A DNA stretch of 53,604 nt from Clostridiales bacterium (GTDB lineage Bacteria > Bacillota > Clostridia > Christensenellales > Borkfalkiaceae). Location: NCBI GenBank assembly GCA_015071005.1, contig SVIG01000010.1:1-53604 (forward strand), given 5' to 3'. Below are positions 7,937-17,244 of the stretch, piece after piece (position 1 is the first letter of the stretch; each line of letters opens with the position of its first letter). A program made the position numbers and the translations under genes. The notes under the pieces were generated by a model. That model had not been told where the DNA came from, did not search any database, and saw only the letters and a program-made list of their open reading frames with translations.

Positions 7937-8779
7937 TCAAAGCACCTCCTTTTTGAATAAGTTGCAAGCGTCTTCTTTTTCGCGGTTTTCAAAATCCGCA
8001 TACGAGCGCGAACGGCTCATCGCTTCATCGAAATCGATTTCGTGTCCGTCGAATTCAGGACCGTCCACGCAAGCGAATTTCATTTGTCCGCCGACGGTCA
8101 AGCGGCAACCGCCGCACATACCCGTACCGTCGATCATAATCGGGTTCATACTCGCAATCGTTTTCACCCCATAAGGCTTGGTCGCCGCGCAAACGAATTT
8201 CATCATAATCAGCGGCCCGATCGTGATCACTTCGTCAAAACGTTCGCCCTTTTCAAGCAGTTCGTTCAAAGGCACGCAAACGTTTCCTTGCCTACCGTAC
8301 GAGCCGTCGTCTGTCATCATATAAAAATCTTTCGAGCAAGCCTTAAATTCGTCTTCCAAAATCACCAAGTCTTTGTTTCTAAAACCAATGATGGACGTGA
8401 CTTCACAGCCCTGCTCGCAAAGCGCTTTTGCAACGGGCAATGCGATTGCGCAGCCGACGCCACCGCCGACAACGCATACTTTTTTCAAGCCGTCCGTGTG
8501 GGTAGGTCTGCCCAAAGGTCCAACGAAATCGGGAATAGAATCCCCCACGTTTTTATGATTGAGCTTTTCCGTCGTCGCGCCGACGATTTGGAAAATGATC
8601 GTCACAGTACCCTTTTCTCTATCGTAGCCTGCAACGGTGAGCGGAATTCGTTCGCCGTCCTCGTCCACGCGTAAAATGATAAATTGACCGGGCAACGCTT
8701 TCTTCGCCACGAACGGCGCAAGAATTTCCATTTGCGTGACCGTGGGATTGAGCGATTTTTTACCGACGATTTGATACAT
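7937..8779 (-). CDS. nfnA: Ferredoxin-NADP reductase-type subunit, NfnA-like
   Basis: 280 residues. FAD-binding beta-barrel domain (about 1-100, with GPLGRPT), NAD(P)-binding domain (VVGGGVGCAIALP), and the C-terminal cysteine cluster MCGGCRL...FACVDGP that binds a [2Fe-2S] cluster and defines the NfnA/SudB/PyrK-like group. With NfnB it would couple NADH and reduced ferredoxin oxidation to NADP+ reduction. The start at 8779 follows AAGGAGA by 8 bases; an upstream in-frame ATG would place the start on the promoter (8862-8890) and is rejected. First gene of the nfnAB operon. Confidence 0.87.
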   Translation of the reverse strand: MYQIVGKKSLNPTVTQMEILAPFVAKKALPGQFIILRVDEDGERIPLTVAGYDREKGTVTIIFQIVGATTEKLNHKNVGDSIPDFVGPLGRPTHTDGLKKVCVVGGGVGCAIALPVAKALCEQGCEVTSIIGFRNKDLVILEDEFKACSKDFYMMTDDGSYGRQGNVCVPLNELLEKGERFDEVITIGPLIMMKFVCAATKPYGVKTIASMNPIMIDGTGMCGGCRLTVGGQMKFACVDGPEFDGHEIDFDEAMSRSRSYADFENREKEDACNLFKKEVL

Positions 8780-8861
8780 GGTATATTCTCTCCTTGTTTT
8801 TCGCCCGATTTTTAGCCCACAAAAAAAGACATGGAATCGGCGCGTTCTATCACTTTTTTCT

Positions 8862-8890
8862 ATTATAGCTTTCCACGCGAAAATTGTCAA
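8862..8890 (-). promoter_or_regulatory. Consensus sigma-A promoter of nfnAB
   Basis: Leftward TTGACA, 17-base spacer, TATAAT: a perfect match to consensus. The 5' untranslated region would be about 75 bases. Confidence 0.85.
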
Positions 8891-8965
8891 ACGCTCAACG
8901 CCCTATTTTGCGTTTTACGCAAGAAAATTTTTTCATAAAAATTTCATTTTTCCACCCCCTTTCGA

Positions 8966-8994
8966 TTGCTTTTCCTATATATTAGTAGTATAAT
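8966..8994 (+). promoter_or_regulatory. Promoter of the cation:proton antiporter gene
   Basis: TTGCTT, 17-base spacer, TATAAT, with a start point near 9001. It fixes the antiporter start codon at 9030 rather than an upstream TTG at 8997. Confidence 0.75.
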
Positions 8995-9029
8995 GTTTGT
9001 CGAAAAAAACAAAAAGAAGGTTTTTTACA

Positions 9030-10364
9030 ATGCAACCGAATGAAATTTTACTTGCATTATCGTTATCCCTTTTGGCAGGGCTCTTGCTTTCCCGTTTGGC
9101 AAAGCTCGCGCAGCTCCCCGCCGTCACCGCGTATTTGATCGCAGGGATTTTAATCGGCCCGTACGTGCTTGGTAAACTCGACGTAAAAGGGCTTGGCTTT
9201 ACGTCCATTGCCGACGTACATAAATTCGCGCTGATTAGCGAAGTCGCACTCGGCTTTATCGCCTTTTCCATTGGAAACGAGTTCCGTCTTTCGCAACTGA
9301 AAAAAATCGGCAAGCAAGCGACGATTGTCGGCATTTTACAAGCGGTGATCACGACCCTTCTCGTAGATGCGGCGTTGATCGGCTTGCATTTCGCTATGCC
9401 CGACAAACTGCCCTTGCCTGCGGCGATCATTCTCGGCGCAATCGCTTCGGCTACCGCCCCTGCGGCAACCCTTATGGTCGTTAAGCAATATAAAGCGAAA
9501 GGACCTGTCACCGACGTACTTTTGCCTGTCGTAGCTTTGGACGACGCAGTCGGTTTGATTCTTTTCGCAGTTTCCTTCGGGATCGCGAAAGCCATTGAAA
9601 TCGGCTCGATTAGCATGGTTTCCATCTTGGTAGAACCCTTACTTGAAATTGTATTTTCCGTCGGGCTTGGCGCGTTAATGGGTTTCCTTTTCAGCCTTTG
9701 CGAACGCTTCTTCCATTCGCGTTCCAAGCGTTTGGCGGTGTCCGTTGGGTTTGTAATTCTCACAATCGCGCTTGCAAACTTTGATTTCCATATCGGTAGC
9801 GCACACGTAAAATTCTCGTCCTTGCTCGTTTGTATGATGCTCGGCACGATCTTTTGCAACGTATGTGATTTCTCCGAAGAACTTATGGATAGAGTCGACC
9901 GTTGGACTGCGCCCCTTTTCGTACTCTTCTTCGTATTCAGCGGCGCGGAACTTCGTCTTGGCGTATTCTCCGATTGGATGATTGTTTTGATTGGCGTTGT
10001 GTATATCATCGCGCGCTCGGCAGGGAAATACAGCGGCGCATCGTTAAGCTCCCGACTTTCGAAATGCGACGACAATATCGTCAAATATCTCGGCATCACT
10101 CTTTTGCCCCAAGCGGGCGTAGCACTCGGCATGGCGAATATGGCGATGGGCGCGGCAGAGCTTGGCACACAGGGCGTTTTGATTGCGAACATCACCCTCT
10201 TTGCCGTACTTATCTATGAAATCTTAGGGCCGATGCTCACGAAGATTGCGCTTATGAAAGCAGGGGAAATTGACCCCGAAGGCAAGACGAGCGCTCGTCA
10301 CGAGCACGCCAAGAAAATGGCAAAACAACGCGAAGAAGCCGCGCAAAACAGTTCGGCAGAATAA
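9030..10364 (+). CDS. CPA2-type cation:proton antiporter (Kef/NapA-like)
   Basis: 444 residues with about 12-13 membrane segments spread over residues 1-400. Recognisable family features are the early GILIGPYVLG turn and the ALDDAVGLILF segment holding the paired acidic residues (Asp-Asp) expected in the ion-binding core of CPA2 antiporters. It would exchange Na+ or K+ for protons across the cytoplasmic membrane. There is no C-terminal RCK/TrkA nucleotide-binding domain, only a short charged tail, so it is not a full Kef channel. Start at 9030 because AGAAGG precedes it and the promoter at 8966-8994 starts transcription after the alternative codon. It has its own promoter and terminator, so it is a single-gene unit divergent from nfnAB. 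Confidence 0.86.
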   Translation: MQPNEILLALSLSLLAGLLLSRLAKLAQLPAVTAYLIAGILIGPYVLGKLDVKGLGFTSIADVHKFALISEVALGFIAFSIGNEFRLSQLKKIGKQATIVGILQAVITTLLVDAALIGLHFAMPDKLPLPAAIILGAIASATAPAATLMVVKQYKAKGPVTDVLLPVVALDDAVGLILFAVSFGIAKAIEIGSISMVSILVEPLLEIVFSVGLGALMGFLFSLCERFFHSRSKRLAVSVGFVILTIALANFDFHIGSAHVKFSSLLVCMMLGTIFCNVCDFSEELMDRVDRWTAPLFVLFFVFSGAELRLGVFSDWMIVLIGVVYIIARSAGKYSGASLSSRLSKCDDNIVKYLGITLLPQAGVALGMANMAMGAAELGTQGVLIANITLFAVLIYEILGPMLTKIALMKAGEIDPEGKTSARHEHAKKMAKQREEAAQNSSAE

Positions 10365-10386
10365 GCGTTTTTTCCTTACAACGATT

Positions 10387-10424
10387 AGGGCAGGTATGCG
10401 TTGAACGCATATCTGCCCTTTTTT
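10387..10424 (+). terminator. Terminator of the antiporter gene
   Basis: 14-bp stem (AGGGCAGGTATGCG / CGCATATCTGCCCT, one mismatch) with a 5-base loop and a T-run. It sits between two converging genes and could also stop the leftward amidohydrolase transcript. Confidence 0.85.
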
Positions 10425-11613
10425 ATTTCAAAAATTCAAGCGCCGCGTTTGCGTACGCCGCCGCGCCGATATAGAGCGCGTTTTCATCAAATCGAGCCTT
10501 TGGATGATGCAAAGGGTATTCATAATCCTTCCCCTTTTCCCCTGCCGCGATTGCAAGCATCACGGATGGGATTTCTTGACTAATATACGCAAAATCTTCC
10601 GAGCCGCCGTTGCTTTCCTTGACGTCGCTGCCTAAATTACGGCTATCGATCACCCTTTCCTTCCCCAAAAGTTTCGCCGTTGCCGTTTCCACCATCTCCG
10701 CCAAATTTTCGTCGTTTTGCAAAGTAGGACAACCGCTTGGAAAGCTTACGCGCGCATTTGCCCGAAAACTTTTGCTCACCCCCTTGGCAATCTCCGCAAT
10801 TCGTTTTTTTACTTGTGCGCGTACCTTCTCATCAAAAGCACGCAAAGTGCCGTACAGTTTCGCTTCGTCCGAAATCGCATTCCCCGTTTTTCCCGATTCC
10901 ATTTTTCCTACCGTCAAAACGGCGGGATTTGCCACGGAAAGCTCCCTTGCGGAGAGTTCTTGCAAAGAAATTAGCACAAAAGCGGCTACCATGGTCGCGT
11001 CGACGCCGTTTTGCGGCGCAGAACCATGACACGCCTTTCCCTTAACGATTATCTCAAAAAAATCGGCGGCAGGCGCGCTTATCCCCCTTGCAACAACGAG
11101 CGCACCCGTAGGAAAAGGCGTCGCCGTCAAGACGTGCAGCATCATCGCGCCGTCGATTTTTTGCGCGCCCAATCCACCCGATTTAAGCGCGTCTTTTGCC
11201 CCTTCTAAGGTTTCTTCCGCCGCTTGAAAGAGTAGCTTGACTTCCCCTTTTAATTCTTTTTCCTGCGCCTTTAAGAGCTTTGCCGCACCAAGCAGCATTG
11301 TTGCATGCAAATCGTGTCCACAAGCGTGCATATTCCCACTTTTGCAAGCATACGCCTCGCCCGTCTTTTCTTGGATTGGCAGTCCATCCATATCGGCGCG
11401 CAGTAAAAAGCTCCGTTTCCCTTGCCCGACGCTCGCCAAAATACTCCCTTTGCCTATGGTTTTAGGCGCATAACCGTAGTCTTTAAGCTTTTCAAGAATA
11501 TAGGCGCGCGTTTGCTCCAAAGCAAAGCCCACTTCCGCGCGCGCATGTAAATCACGACGAATAAAAACGAGTTCTTCCTGCATTTTTTTTGCGGTATCGA
11601 GTAATTCTTCCAT
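10423..11613 (-). CDS. M20-family amidohydrolase / carboxypeptidase-like metallohydrolase
   Basis: 396 residues. Fits the M20D group (hippurate hydrolase, N-acyl-amino-acid amidohydrolase, IAA-amino acid hydrolase): RADMDGLPI holds the first metal ligand region, MHACGHDLHATMLLG the Cys-Gly-His-Asp-x-His motif, and AAEETLEGA the catalytic Glu pair; the dimerisation domain follows at about residues 175-290. These cytosolic enzymes cleave N-acylated amino acids using two metal ions. The start is uncertain: ATG 11613 is most plausible, ATG 11631 lies inside the preceding terminator, and no clear ribosome site is visible. No separate promoter was found, so expression may depend on read-through from the lipoprotein genes. 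Confidence 0.85.
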   Translation of the reverse strand: MEELLDTAKKMQEELVFIRRDLHARAEVGFALEQTRAYILEKLKDYGYAPKTIGKGSILASVGQGKRSFLLRADMDGLPIQEKTGEAYACKSGNMHACGHDLHATMLLGAAKLLKAQEKELKGEVKLLFQAAEETLEGAKDALKSGGLGAQKIDGAMMLHVLTATPFPTGALVVARGISAPAADFFEIIVKGKACHGSAPQNGVDATMVAAFVLISLQELSARELSVANPAVLTVGKMESGKTGNAISDEAKLYGTLRAFDEKVRAQVKKRIAEIAKGVSKSFRANARVSFPSGCPTLQNDENLAEMVETATAKLLGKERVIDSRNLGSDVKESNGGSEDFAYISQEIPSVMLAIAAGEKGKDYEYPLHHPKARFDENALYIGAAAYANAALEFLK

Positions 11614-11630
11614 AATGCGCAGTATGCGCA

Positions 11631-11660
11631 AAAAAGCGAGGGATAATTCCCTCGCTTTTT
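11631..11660 (-). terminator. Terminator after the sialyltransferase-like lipoprotein gene
   Basis: Perfect 13-bp inverted repeat (AAAAAGCGAGGGA / TCCCTCGCTTTTT, 4-base loop) with T-run, 13 bases past the stop codon. Confidence 0.85.
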
Positions 11661-11673
11661 CTATCCATTATAA

Positions 11674-13530
11674 TTATTCAGCCCACATAGCAAACCCTTG
11701 CTCGTCAATATCGTCCGCGCCTGCGTGCGTAGTTTTCAACCAATCCTTATACAGACCATAGAATTTCGCGCTCGTTGCGCTATCCGTATCCGCTAAAATT
11801 TCCGCTATCGTCTTATAGGTGTTGCCGATATTATAGAAAACCGTCGTTTGCTTATAGCCGTCTTTGCCCGTATACAGCAAATTGCCCGCTTCGTAGCGTT
11901 CCTTGACCTGCGACGCCGCCGTATCCTTGCCCGAGCCGATGATATCCTCGCTCGTCTCCGCTAAAATGAACAGCACGTCCACGTCCGTATCATACCCGTT
12001 ATACGTGGAAGAAGGCAAGCCGCCGATTGCGATATTCGCGCCCAAGTACGCCAGGTTTTCCGCCGCCGTTCCGTAAGGCACCATACCGATATATTTACCC
12101 ACCGAGTCCTGCGCGTGGAAAGCAAGCAACGCCGTATCTAAGAGCTGATCGTAGCAATAGCTTTGTTCTTCGCCGTAGGTTACTTTATATCTATTTCCCC
12201 AATCCGCCCAACAGCCGATCGCTTCGCGGGGATGACCTTTCATAATCAAATCATATTCCGCGCCATATACCGCGTACGTGAATTTCAAGGTGTAGATATA
12301 ATCGATGTAGGTATTAAAGCAAGCCACCTGCGCTTTGTTTTTCGCCTCGTCCGTAACGTCCGCGCTGTAATTTTCCGCATTATTGAGTACGGCAAGGAAC
12401 GCGTTGTAATCTTCTTCGGTAGCAAAAAGCAAGTCCATTTTATATTTATCGTCCAACGCTTCATACGAAGCAGGTACACTCGCCCCGTCCGAAAGTCCGC
12501 CGATACCAAATTGCGCTTTGCTCGCAAGATGTGGATACCCGCCGTGACGAGAACCGATAAATACGAGCTTTTTCTCGGGCGCAGTTTCACCTGCTCTTTC
12601 CGTACGCGTAAGCGCCGTATAGGTATCCTCGTAATAGTCCCCATACATAAGCGTCAGATAGTCCGTTCTTTCCGCGTCGGTCAGCTTATCAATCCCCTCG
12701 GAAATCTTTTGGTATTTCAAATTCAAGGTATAGTCCACTTTTTCGTGATACCCATCTACGCCAAAGGAAGAAAGGAGCTTTGTTTTGACCTCGCCCGTGT
12801 TTTCTAAAATGCCGACAACGGTCGCTTCGTCTTGGATATAATAGGTGAAATTATCGAGCGAAGCTAACGCGTACGCCTTGCCGATATTGTAATTCAGCAC
12901 CGCGTCCGAGTTCTTATTATTCGTTTTGGACATAATCGTCTCAAACTCCGCCTTCGCCGCCTGCGCTTGCACTACGTAATTATCGTATATTTCGTCCGCT
13001 TCCGCCGTGACTTTTTTTCCTCTTACGTAATTATTGTTCAGTGCGTTGTACGCGCCCGTACCGTCCTCGCACATATAAATATGGAACTGTTCGAGCGAAA
13101 GCCCCGCGTTTGCCGCAATCGCCGCGCCCTTTAACGCCGTACCGTCCTGCACGTAGATATTAAAGAAAGCGTCACCCTTCAACGCGTCAAGCTCCTTCAC
13201 TTTATCGACCATACTATTAAATTCTTCCGCCGTAAAGCCCGTGCTCTTATTGCTGTTTACGTCAAAACCGACGTTATGGAATTTTTCCACGCTTTCAATT
13301 CCGCTGTACGTTTTTCCGCGTTCGATAACAGCGTACGTTTCGTAGCCGTTGTCGATACAATCCATCGCCGCCAACACGGGCGGTATCGTGGCAAGCGTAA
13401 AAATCACGTTGTACGTCTGTTCGCCTTGATTTTCCGTTTCTCTTTCTTTATCGTTCCCACATGCAGCAAGCCCAAACGAACCGAGCATAAGCAAAGAAAG
13501 CAAGCCTGCTCCGAATTTCGACGTCTTCAT
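11674..13530 (-). CDS. Surface lipoprotein with GT80 sialyltransferase-like motifs
   Basis: 618 residues. A signal peptide with lipobox LAAC (lipidated Cys24) predicts a lipoprotein on the outer face of the membrane. I do not recognise a close named family, but the arrangement resembles GT80 sialyltransferases: an IYMCEDGTGAY segment (about 151-161) where those enzymes have the YDDGS motif, a KLVFIGSRHGG strand-turn (about 321-331), and IMKGHPRE (429-436) where they have the CMP-binding KGHP motif. Such enzymes use cytosolic CMP-sialic acid, which conflicts with export, so the fold may be used for something else. Start preceded by AAGGAGAATGGGAA. It follows another lipoprotein gene by 53 bases, probably one operon. 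Confidence 0.7.
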   Translation of the reverse strand: MKTSKFGAGLLSLLMLGSFGLAACGNDKERETENQGEQTYNVIFTLATIPPVLAAMDCIDNGYETYAVIERGKTYSGIESVEKFHNVGFDVNSNKSTGFTAEEFNSMVDKVKELDALKGDAFFNIYVQDGTALKGAAIAANAGLSLEQFHIYMCEDGTGAYNALNNNYVRGKKVTAEADEIYDNYVVQAQAAKAEFETIMSKTNNKNSDAVLNYNIGKAYALASLDNFTYYIQDEATVVGILENTGEVKTKLLSSFGVDGYHEKVDYTLNLKYQKISEGIDKLTDAERTDYLTLMYGDYYEDTYTALTRTERAGETAPEKKLVFIGSRHGGYPHLASKAQFGIGGLSDGASVPASYEALDDKYKMDLLFATEEDYNAFLAVLNNAENYSADVTDEAKNKAQVACFNTYIDYIYTLKFTYAVYGAEYDLIMKGHPREAIGCWADWGNRYKVTYGEEQSYCYDQLLDTALLAFHAQDSVGKYIGMVPYGTAAENLAYLGANIAIGGLPSSTYNGYDTDVDVLFILAETSEDIIGSGKDTAASQVKERYEAGNLLYTGKDGYKQTTVFYNIGNTYKTIAEILADTDSATSAKFYGLYKDWLKTTHAGADDIDEQGFAMWAE

Positions 13531-13583
13531 TTCCCATTCTCCTTACATCTACTATTTTAATACGCCTTGTTCAAATTAGAATA

Positions 13584-15677
13584 TCAATAATTATCAAAAT
13601 TCAAGGTGTTGTATACCTTCGTACCGTCTTCCAAGCGCACCGCAAGCACGCAACCACGCCAATAATTCTTATTGTTCCAGTTGCAAGCCGCGATTTCCAT
13701 CGTGATTTCCTGTCCTTTATACGTCTCCAACCAGCTATATTGCCCTGCTCCGGACATATATAAGTTAACCGTCGTGCCGTCCGTTGCAACCACTTTCATA
13801 GACGTATAAAATGAAGTCTCAATCAATTCTACCGTACCGCTGATTACGAATACCGTGGTGGAATAGTCCACCGTCATATCCAAAGCATAGAATTCCGCGC
13901 CCGTTGCTTCCACAAATTTTTCCGTGGAGTATTCGTGTTGACCGTAATAGTTTTCTAAGATTTCCGCGTTTACGATACACGTTTGACCGGCATAAGCCGC
14001 CGCGTCATCTTCCACGTAGCGTTCTCTCATACCCTTCAAAACGATTTCGTGACCGATTTCCAAGCCCGAAAATTCTTCCGTCGAGTTGACAAGCACGGAA
14101 ATGACGCTGCCGTCTTCGCCAAAGAGATAGAAACCGTTCTTATTGACAACGGAAGGGCCTACGATCCCCTTGACCGTCACGTCGCTATCCACGTCCGCGT
14201 TAATCGCTTCCGCTACGGTGATATACTCATACTCCGACTCGGGTTTTTCATAAACGACCGTAATCGTTTCTTGACATTCCACGCCGTTATATTTCGTCGT
14301 AATCGTTACCTGCGCTTCGCCGTAAGCACCGCAGTGCATTACCGTTTTGCCGTCTACTTCTTCGAAATATACCACGTCCGTATCGCTCGATTCGTAAGAA
14401 ACGCTCGCGCCCGTAAAGCCCAAAAGCTCGGAAGACGCACTATTGATAAGCTCTAAAACAGGATCGCCACCGTAGGTAATCTTGCCGTCCACTTGGCCTT
14501 GGAATTGCGTAAGCGCGTGATAATCCATCACGAATTTCGCCGCATTCGACATATCGAATTGATAGCCTTCGTCCTTAATTGCGATCGGCATCAAGCGATA
14601 AAAGCAAGCCGAATCCGAGCTCTTTGCATTGTGCGCCGCAAGGTACACCGTGCAAATTTTGCCGTCAAATTCTCTCACCCACGAAAAGTCGCTACCGCTG
14701 CATTGCGAGTACGCATACGTACCCGTTTCACCGTCAAGGTCGAAGAAATAGAAGTTCGTAAAGCCGTTGCCCGGTTTTTCTTGCACGAGCGCGTTTACTT
14801 TATAAATTTGCGTGGTGATATTGTCCACAACGGAATGCTCTACAATATCTCTAACCGTCGCTTCTTGAATCCAAGTCTTATCGAAATCCGCGCTGCCGTT
14901 ATCGTTGGAAACAAGGCTCACGCTCGTAAGCTGATTGCAACCCGTATAGCCGTGTTTTTCCGCAGCCGACTGTTCCTTTTCCAAAATCCACCAATCCTTT
15001 TCCGCGAGAATGGTGATCTTATTCCCTACGCTTACTCTACCTGCCAAATCGCCGTCGTAAACGTAGATAGACGAGGTTTCATCCACGAGATACACACCGC
15101 TCGGTTTCATGCCGTCTGCATACGTAATGCTTGCCACGACGCCGTCCACCTTAATCAGCGCGCCGTCCTCTTTTTCACGAGCTTGCGCAATACTCATTTC
15201 CGCATACCCGTTTTCGTCTACGTTGCCTGCGTTTGACTTAAAGTCAATCAAGGTCGCCGCGTTGATTTCCTTCGTGCCGTTATGATTTTTCAAAATACAG
15301 GAAAGCAACACTTCGTCGCCCTTGTAGGGTTTTTCCGCCATATCCTTATACCCTGCGGTATTGTAAACGGAAATCGAACCCGTCTCATCTTCGATGATCA
15401 TTGCGCCGTATTCGGGATTCGTCACCGAAACCACGATAGCGCGGATATAATAGCTTTCCGTCGTCACGTTGCCCGGTTCACCGCAAAGCTCCAACGCCTG
15501 CGCAATCGTGATCGTTTGGTATTCCGACCAATCTTTCTCGGTGTCGCCGCCAACATTTTCTTCCACGCTCGTATCGGAATCCGACTTCAAATACTTGTCC
15601 GCAAGATCGCAGGAAGCAAGCGCGCCCAACGATAAGGACGCAAGGAACAAAGAAATAAGTACTTTTAATTTTTTCAT
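13584..15677 (-). CDS. Multidomain surface lipoprotein with OB-fold-like repeats and an Ig-like domain
   Basis: 697 residues. Signal peptide with lipobox LASC (Cys23 of the chosen start). Several repeated beta-rich modules of about 110-130 residues begin with a pattern like T-I-A-Q-A or V-A-E-A-I and contain Y-x-V-x-G-x-V and Y-V-Y-D or V-Y-N, as in OB-fold domains found in secreted proteins (YhcR/DUF5689-like). A bacterial Ig-like segment (SYESSDTDVVYF...VTITTKYNG) lies near 420-470. No catalytic motif is visible; a binding or structural role is an inference. ATG 15677 is preferred to ATG 15689 because GGGGTG lies just before it and the N-terminus then begins MKKLK, a normal signal peptide. 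First gene of the two-lipoprotein unit. Confidence 0.78.
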   Translation of the reverse strand: MKKLKVLISLFLASLSLGALASCDLADKYLKSDSDTSVEENVGGDTEKDWSEYQTITIAQALELCGEPGNVTTESYYIRAIVVSVTNPEYGAMIIEDETGSISVYNTAGYKDMAEKPYKGDEVLLSCILKNHNGTKEINAATLIDFKSNAGNVDENGYAEMSIAQAREKEDGALIKVDGVVASITYADGMKPSGVYLVDETSSIYVYDGDLAGRVSVGNKITILAEKDWWILEKEQSAAEKHGYTGCNQLTSVSLVSNDNGSADFDKTWIQEATVRDIVEHSVVDNITTQIYKVNALVQEKPGNGFTNFYFFDLDGETGTYAYSQCSGSDFSWVREFDGKICTVYLAAHNAKSSDSACFYRLMPIAIKDEGYQFDMSNAAKFVMDYHALTQFQGQVDGKITYGGDPVLELINSASSELLGFTGASVSYESSDTDVVYFEEVDGKTVMHCGAYGEAQVTITTKYNGVECQETITVVYEKPESEYEYITVAEAINADVDSDVTVKGIVGPSVVNKNGFYLFGEDGSVISVLVNSTEEFSGLEIGHEIVLKGMRERYVEDDAAAYAGQTCIVNAEILENYYGQHEYSTEKFVEATGAEFYALDMTVDYSTTVFVISGTVELIETSFYTSMKVVATDGTTVNLYMSGAGQYSWLETYKGQEITMEIAACNWNNKNYWRGCVLAVRLEDGTKVYNTLNFDNY

Positions 15678-15779
15678 AGAGCACCCCATACTTTTTTGTT
15701 TGACATTATTATAAACCTTTTGACAAAAAAAGTAAAATAAATGACGAAAGAAAAATAATTTTTATATGACAATATAAAA

Positions 15780-15804
15780 AGAGAACGATTTTTCATCGTT
15801 CTCT
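15780..15804 (-). terminator. Terminator of the COG2509 flavoprotein gene
   Basis: Perfect 10-bp stem (AGAGAACGAT / ATCGTTCTCT) followed on the minus strand by TTTTTATATTG. Confidence 0.82.
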
Positions 15805-15811
15805 TGGATTT

Positions 15812-17191
15812 TTAGGATAATTTTTCTACGATATCGCGCGCAACGTGTACGCCGCTTGCCGACGCGTGGGAAAGGGAATGAGTGATACCGCTCCCATCGC
15901 CGATGATATATAAACCCTCGTAACGGCTTTGCAGGTGTTCGTCCACCGCCACTTCCATATTATAGAACTTAACTTCCACACCGTACAAAAGGGTGTCGTC
16001 GTTCGCCGTACCGGGCGCGATTTTATCAAGCGCGTAAATCATCTCGATAATCCCGTCCAAAAGGCGCTTGGGCAATACCAAGCTCAAATCCCCGGGCGTT
16101 GCGCTCATCGTCGGCACGGTGAAGGATTCTTCGATTCTCGACGGCGTGCTTCTTCTGCCGCGAATCAAATCCCCAAAGCGTTGGACGATTACCCCGCCGC
16201 CAAGCATATTGCTCAATCTCGCAATCGACTCGCCGTAGCCGTTAGAATCACGGAACGGCTCGGAGAAATGCTTTGCAACGAGCAATGCAAAGTTCGTATT
16301 GTTCGTCTGCTTTGCAGGGTCTTCATAGCTGTGACCGTTCACCGTCACGATACCGTTCGTGTTTTCGCTAACCACCGCACCTTTGGGATTCATACAGAAG
16401 GTACGCACTTTATCTCCGTACTTCTCCGTACGGTAGACAATCTTGCTTTCATACAGCTCGTTGGTAAGATGCGAGAAAATTTCCGCAGGCAATTCCACAC
16501 GCACACCGATATCCACGCGGTTGGATTTCGTCGGAATCCGAAGCTTCTTGCAAACCCGCTCCATCCACTTGCTTCCGCTTCTGCCGACGGACACGATACA
16601 CTTCTTGCACGCGTACACGGTACCCTCGCTTTCAACTTCGTACTCCCCGTCAACCACTTTAATGCCGTCTACCGGAGCATTGAAATAGAAGTCTACTTTA
16701 CTCTCTAATTCCTTATAAATATTTTCCAAAACGACGTAGTTGATATCCGTACCCAAATGACGGACGGACGCATCGAGCAGGTGTAAGCCGTTTTGCATAC
16801 AAATCTTCTTGAACTTCGTGCCCGACGTCGTATAGAGCTTCGTGCCTTCGCCGCCGTAGCGCATATTGATCTCGTCAACGTAGTTCATCAGCTCCAAGGC
16901 TTTTTGCTTGCCGATGTACTCATACAGCGTACCGCCGAAATCGTTGGTAATATTATATTTCCCGTCCGAAAACGCACCGGCGCCGCCGAAACCGCTCATA
17001 ATCGAGCAGTTCTTGCAGTTGATACAGCTCTTGATTTTATCCCCGTCAATTGGGCATTTGCGCAAGTGGAGCGGGTTACCCGCTTCAAACACCGCAACCT
17101 TTAAGCTTGCGTTCTTTTTCGTCAATTCATACGCAGAGAAAATCCCCCCAGGGCCTGCCCCAATAATAATGACGTCATAATTTTTCTTCAT
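15812..17191 (-). CDS. FAD-dependent dehydrogenase of the COG2509 group
   Basis: 459 residues. N-terminal dinucleotide-binding motif IIGAGPGGIFSAYEL, then a cysteine-rich stretch (CPIDGDKIKSCINCKNC, about residues 47-63) and GFGGAGAFSDGKYN; C-terminal FAD-closing motif YIIGDGSGITHSLSHASASG. This matches the conserved but uncharacterised FAD-dependent dehydrogenases of COG2509; their reaction is unknown. The cysteine cluster suggests an extra redox or metal centre. The gene stands alone between a terminator and a 5' leader that carries a guanine-type purine riboswitch (17231-17299), so its expression is predicted to respond to guanine or hypoxanthine. Start ATG is preceded by AAAGGGGAATAAGACT. 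Confidence 0.85.
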   Translation of the reverse strand: MKKNYDVIIIGAGPGGIFSAYELTKKNASLKVAVFEAGNPLHLRKCPIDGDKIKSCINCKNCSIMSGFGGAGAFSDGKYNITNDFGGTLYEYIGKQKALELMNYVDEINMRYGGEGTKLYTTSGTKFKKICMQNGLHLLDASVRHLGTDINYVVLENIYKELESKVDFYFNAPVDGIKVVDGEYEVESEGTVYACKKCIVSVGRSGSKWMERVCKKLRIPTKSNRVDIGVRVELPAEIFSHLTNELYESKIVYRTEKYGDKVRTFCMNPKGAVVSENTNGIVTVNGHSYEDPAKQTNNTNFALLVAKHFSEPFRDSNGYGESIARLSNMLGGGVIVQRFGDLIRGRRSTPSRIEESFTVPTMSATPGDLSLVLPKRLLDGIIEMIYALDKIAPGTANDDTLLYGVEVKFYNMEVAVDEHLQSRYEGLYIIGDGSGITHSLSHASASGVHVARDIVEKLS

Positions 17192-17218
17192 AGTCTTATT
17201 CCCCTTTACATAATAAAA

Positions 17219-17244
17219 GTTGGCTACCGTGAAAAGTAGTCAAC
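17219..17244 (-). terminator. Alternative hairpin of the riboswitch expression platform
   Basis: GTTGACTAC and GTAGCCAAC can pair (8 of 9 positions, 8-base loop) and are followed by TTTTATTAT. The left arm is the 3' side of aptamer helix P3 plus the ligand-binding GACUAC junction, so this hairpin and the folded aptamer exclude each other. Confidence 0.6.

Noticed and set aside
6943-7956. Long open frame (337 codons) opposite nfnB
   Set aside because: Antisense shadow of a strongly conserved enzyme; no start signal and no recognisable domain.
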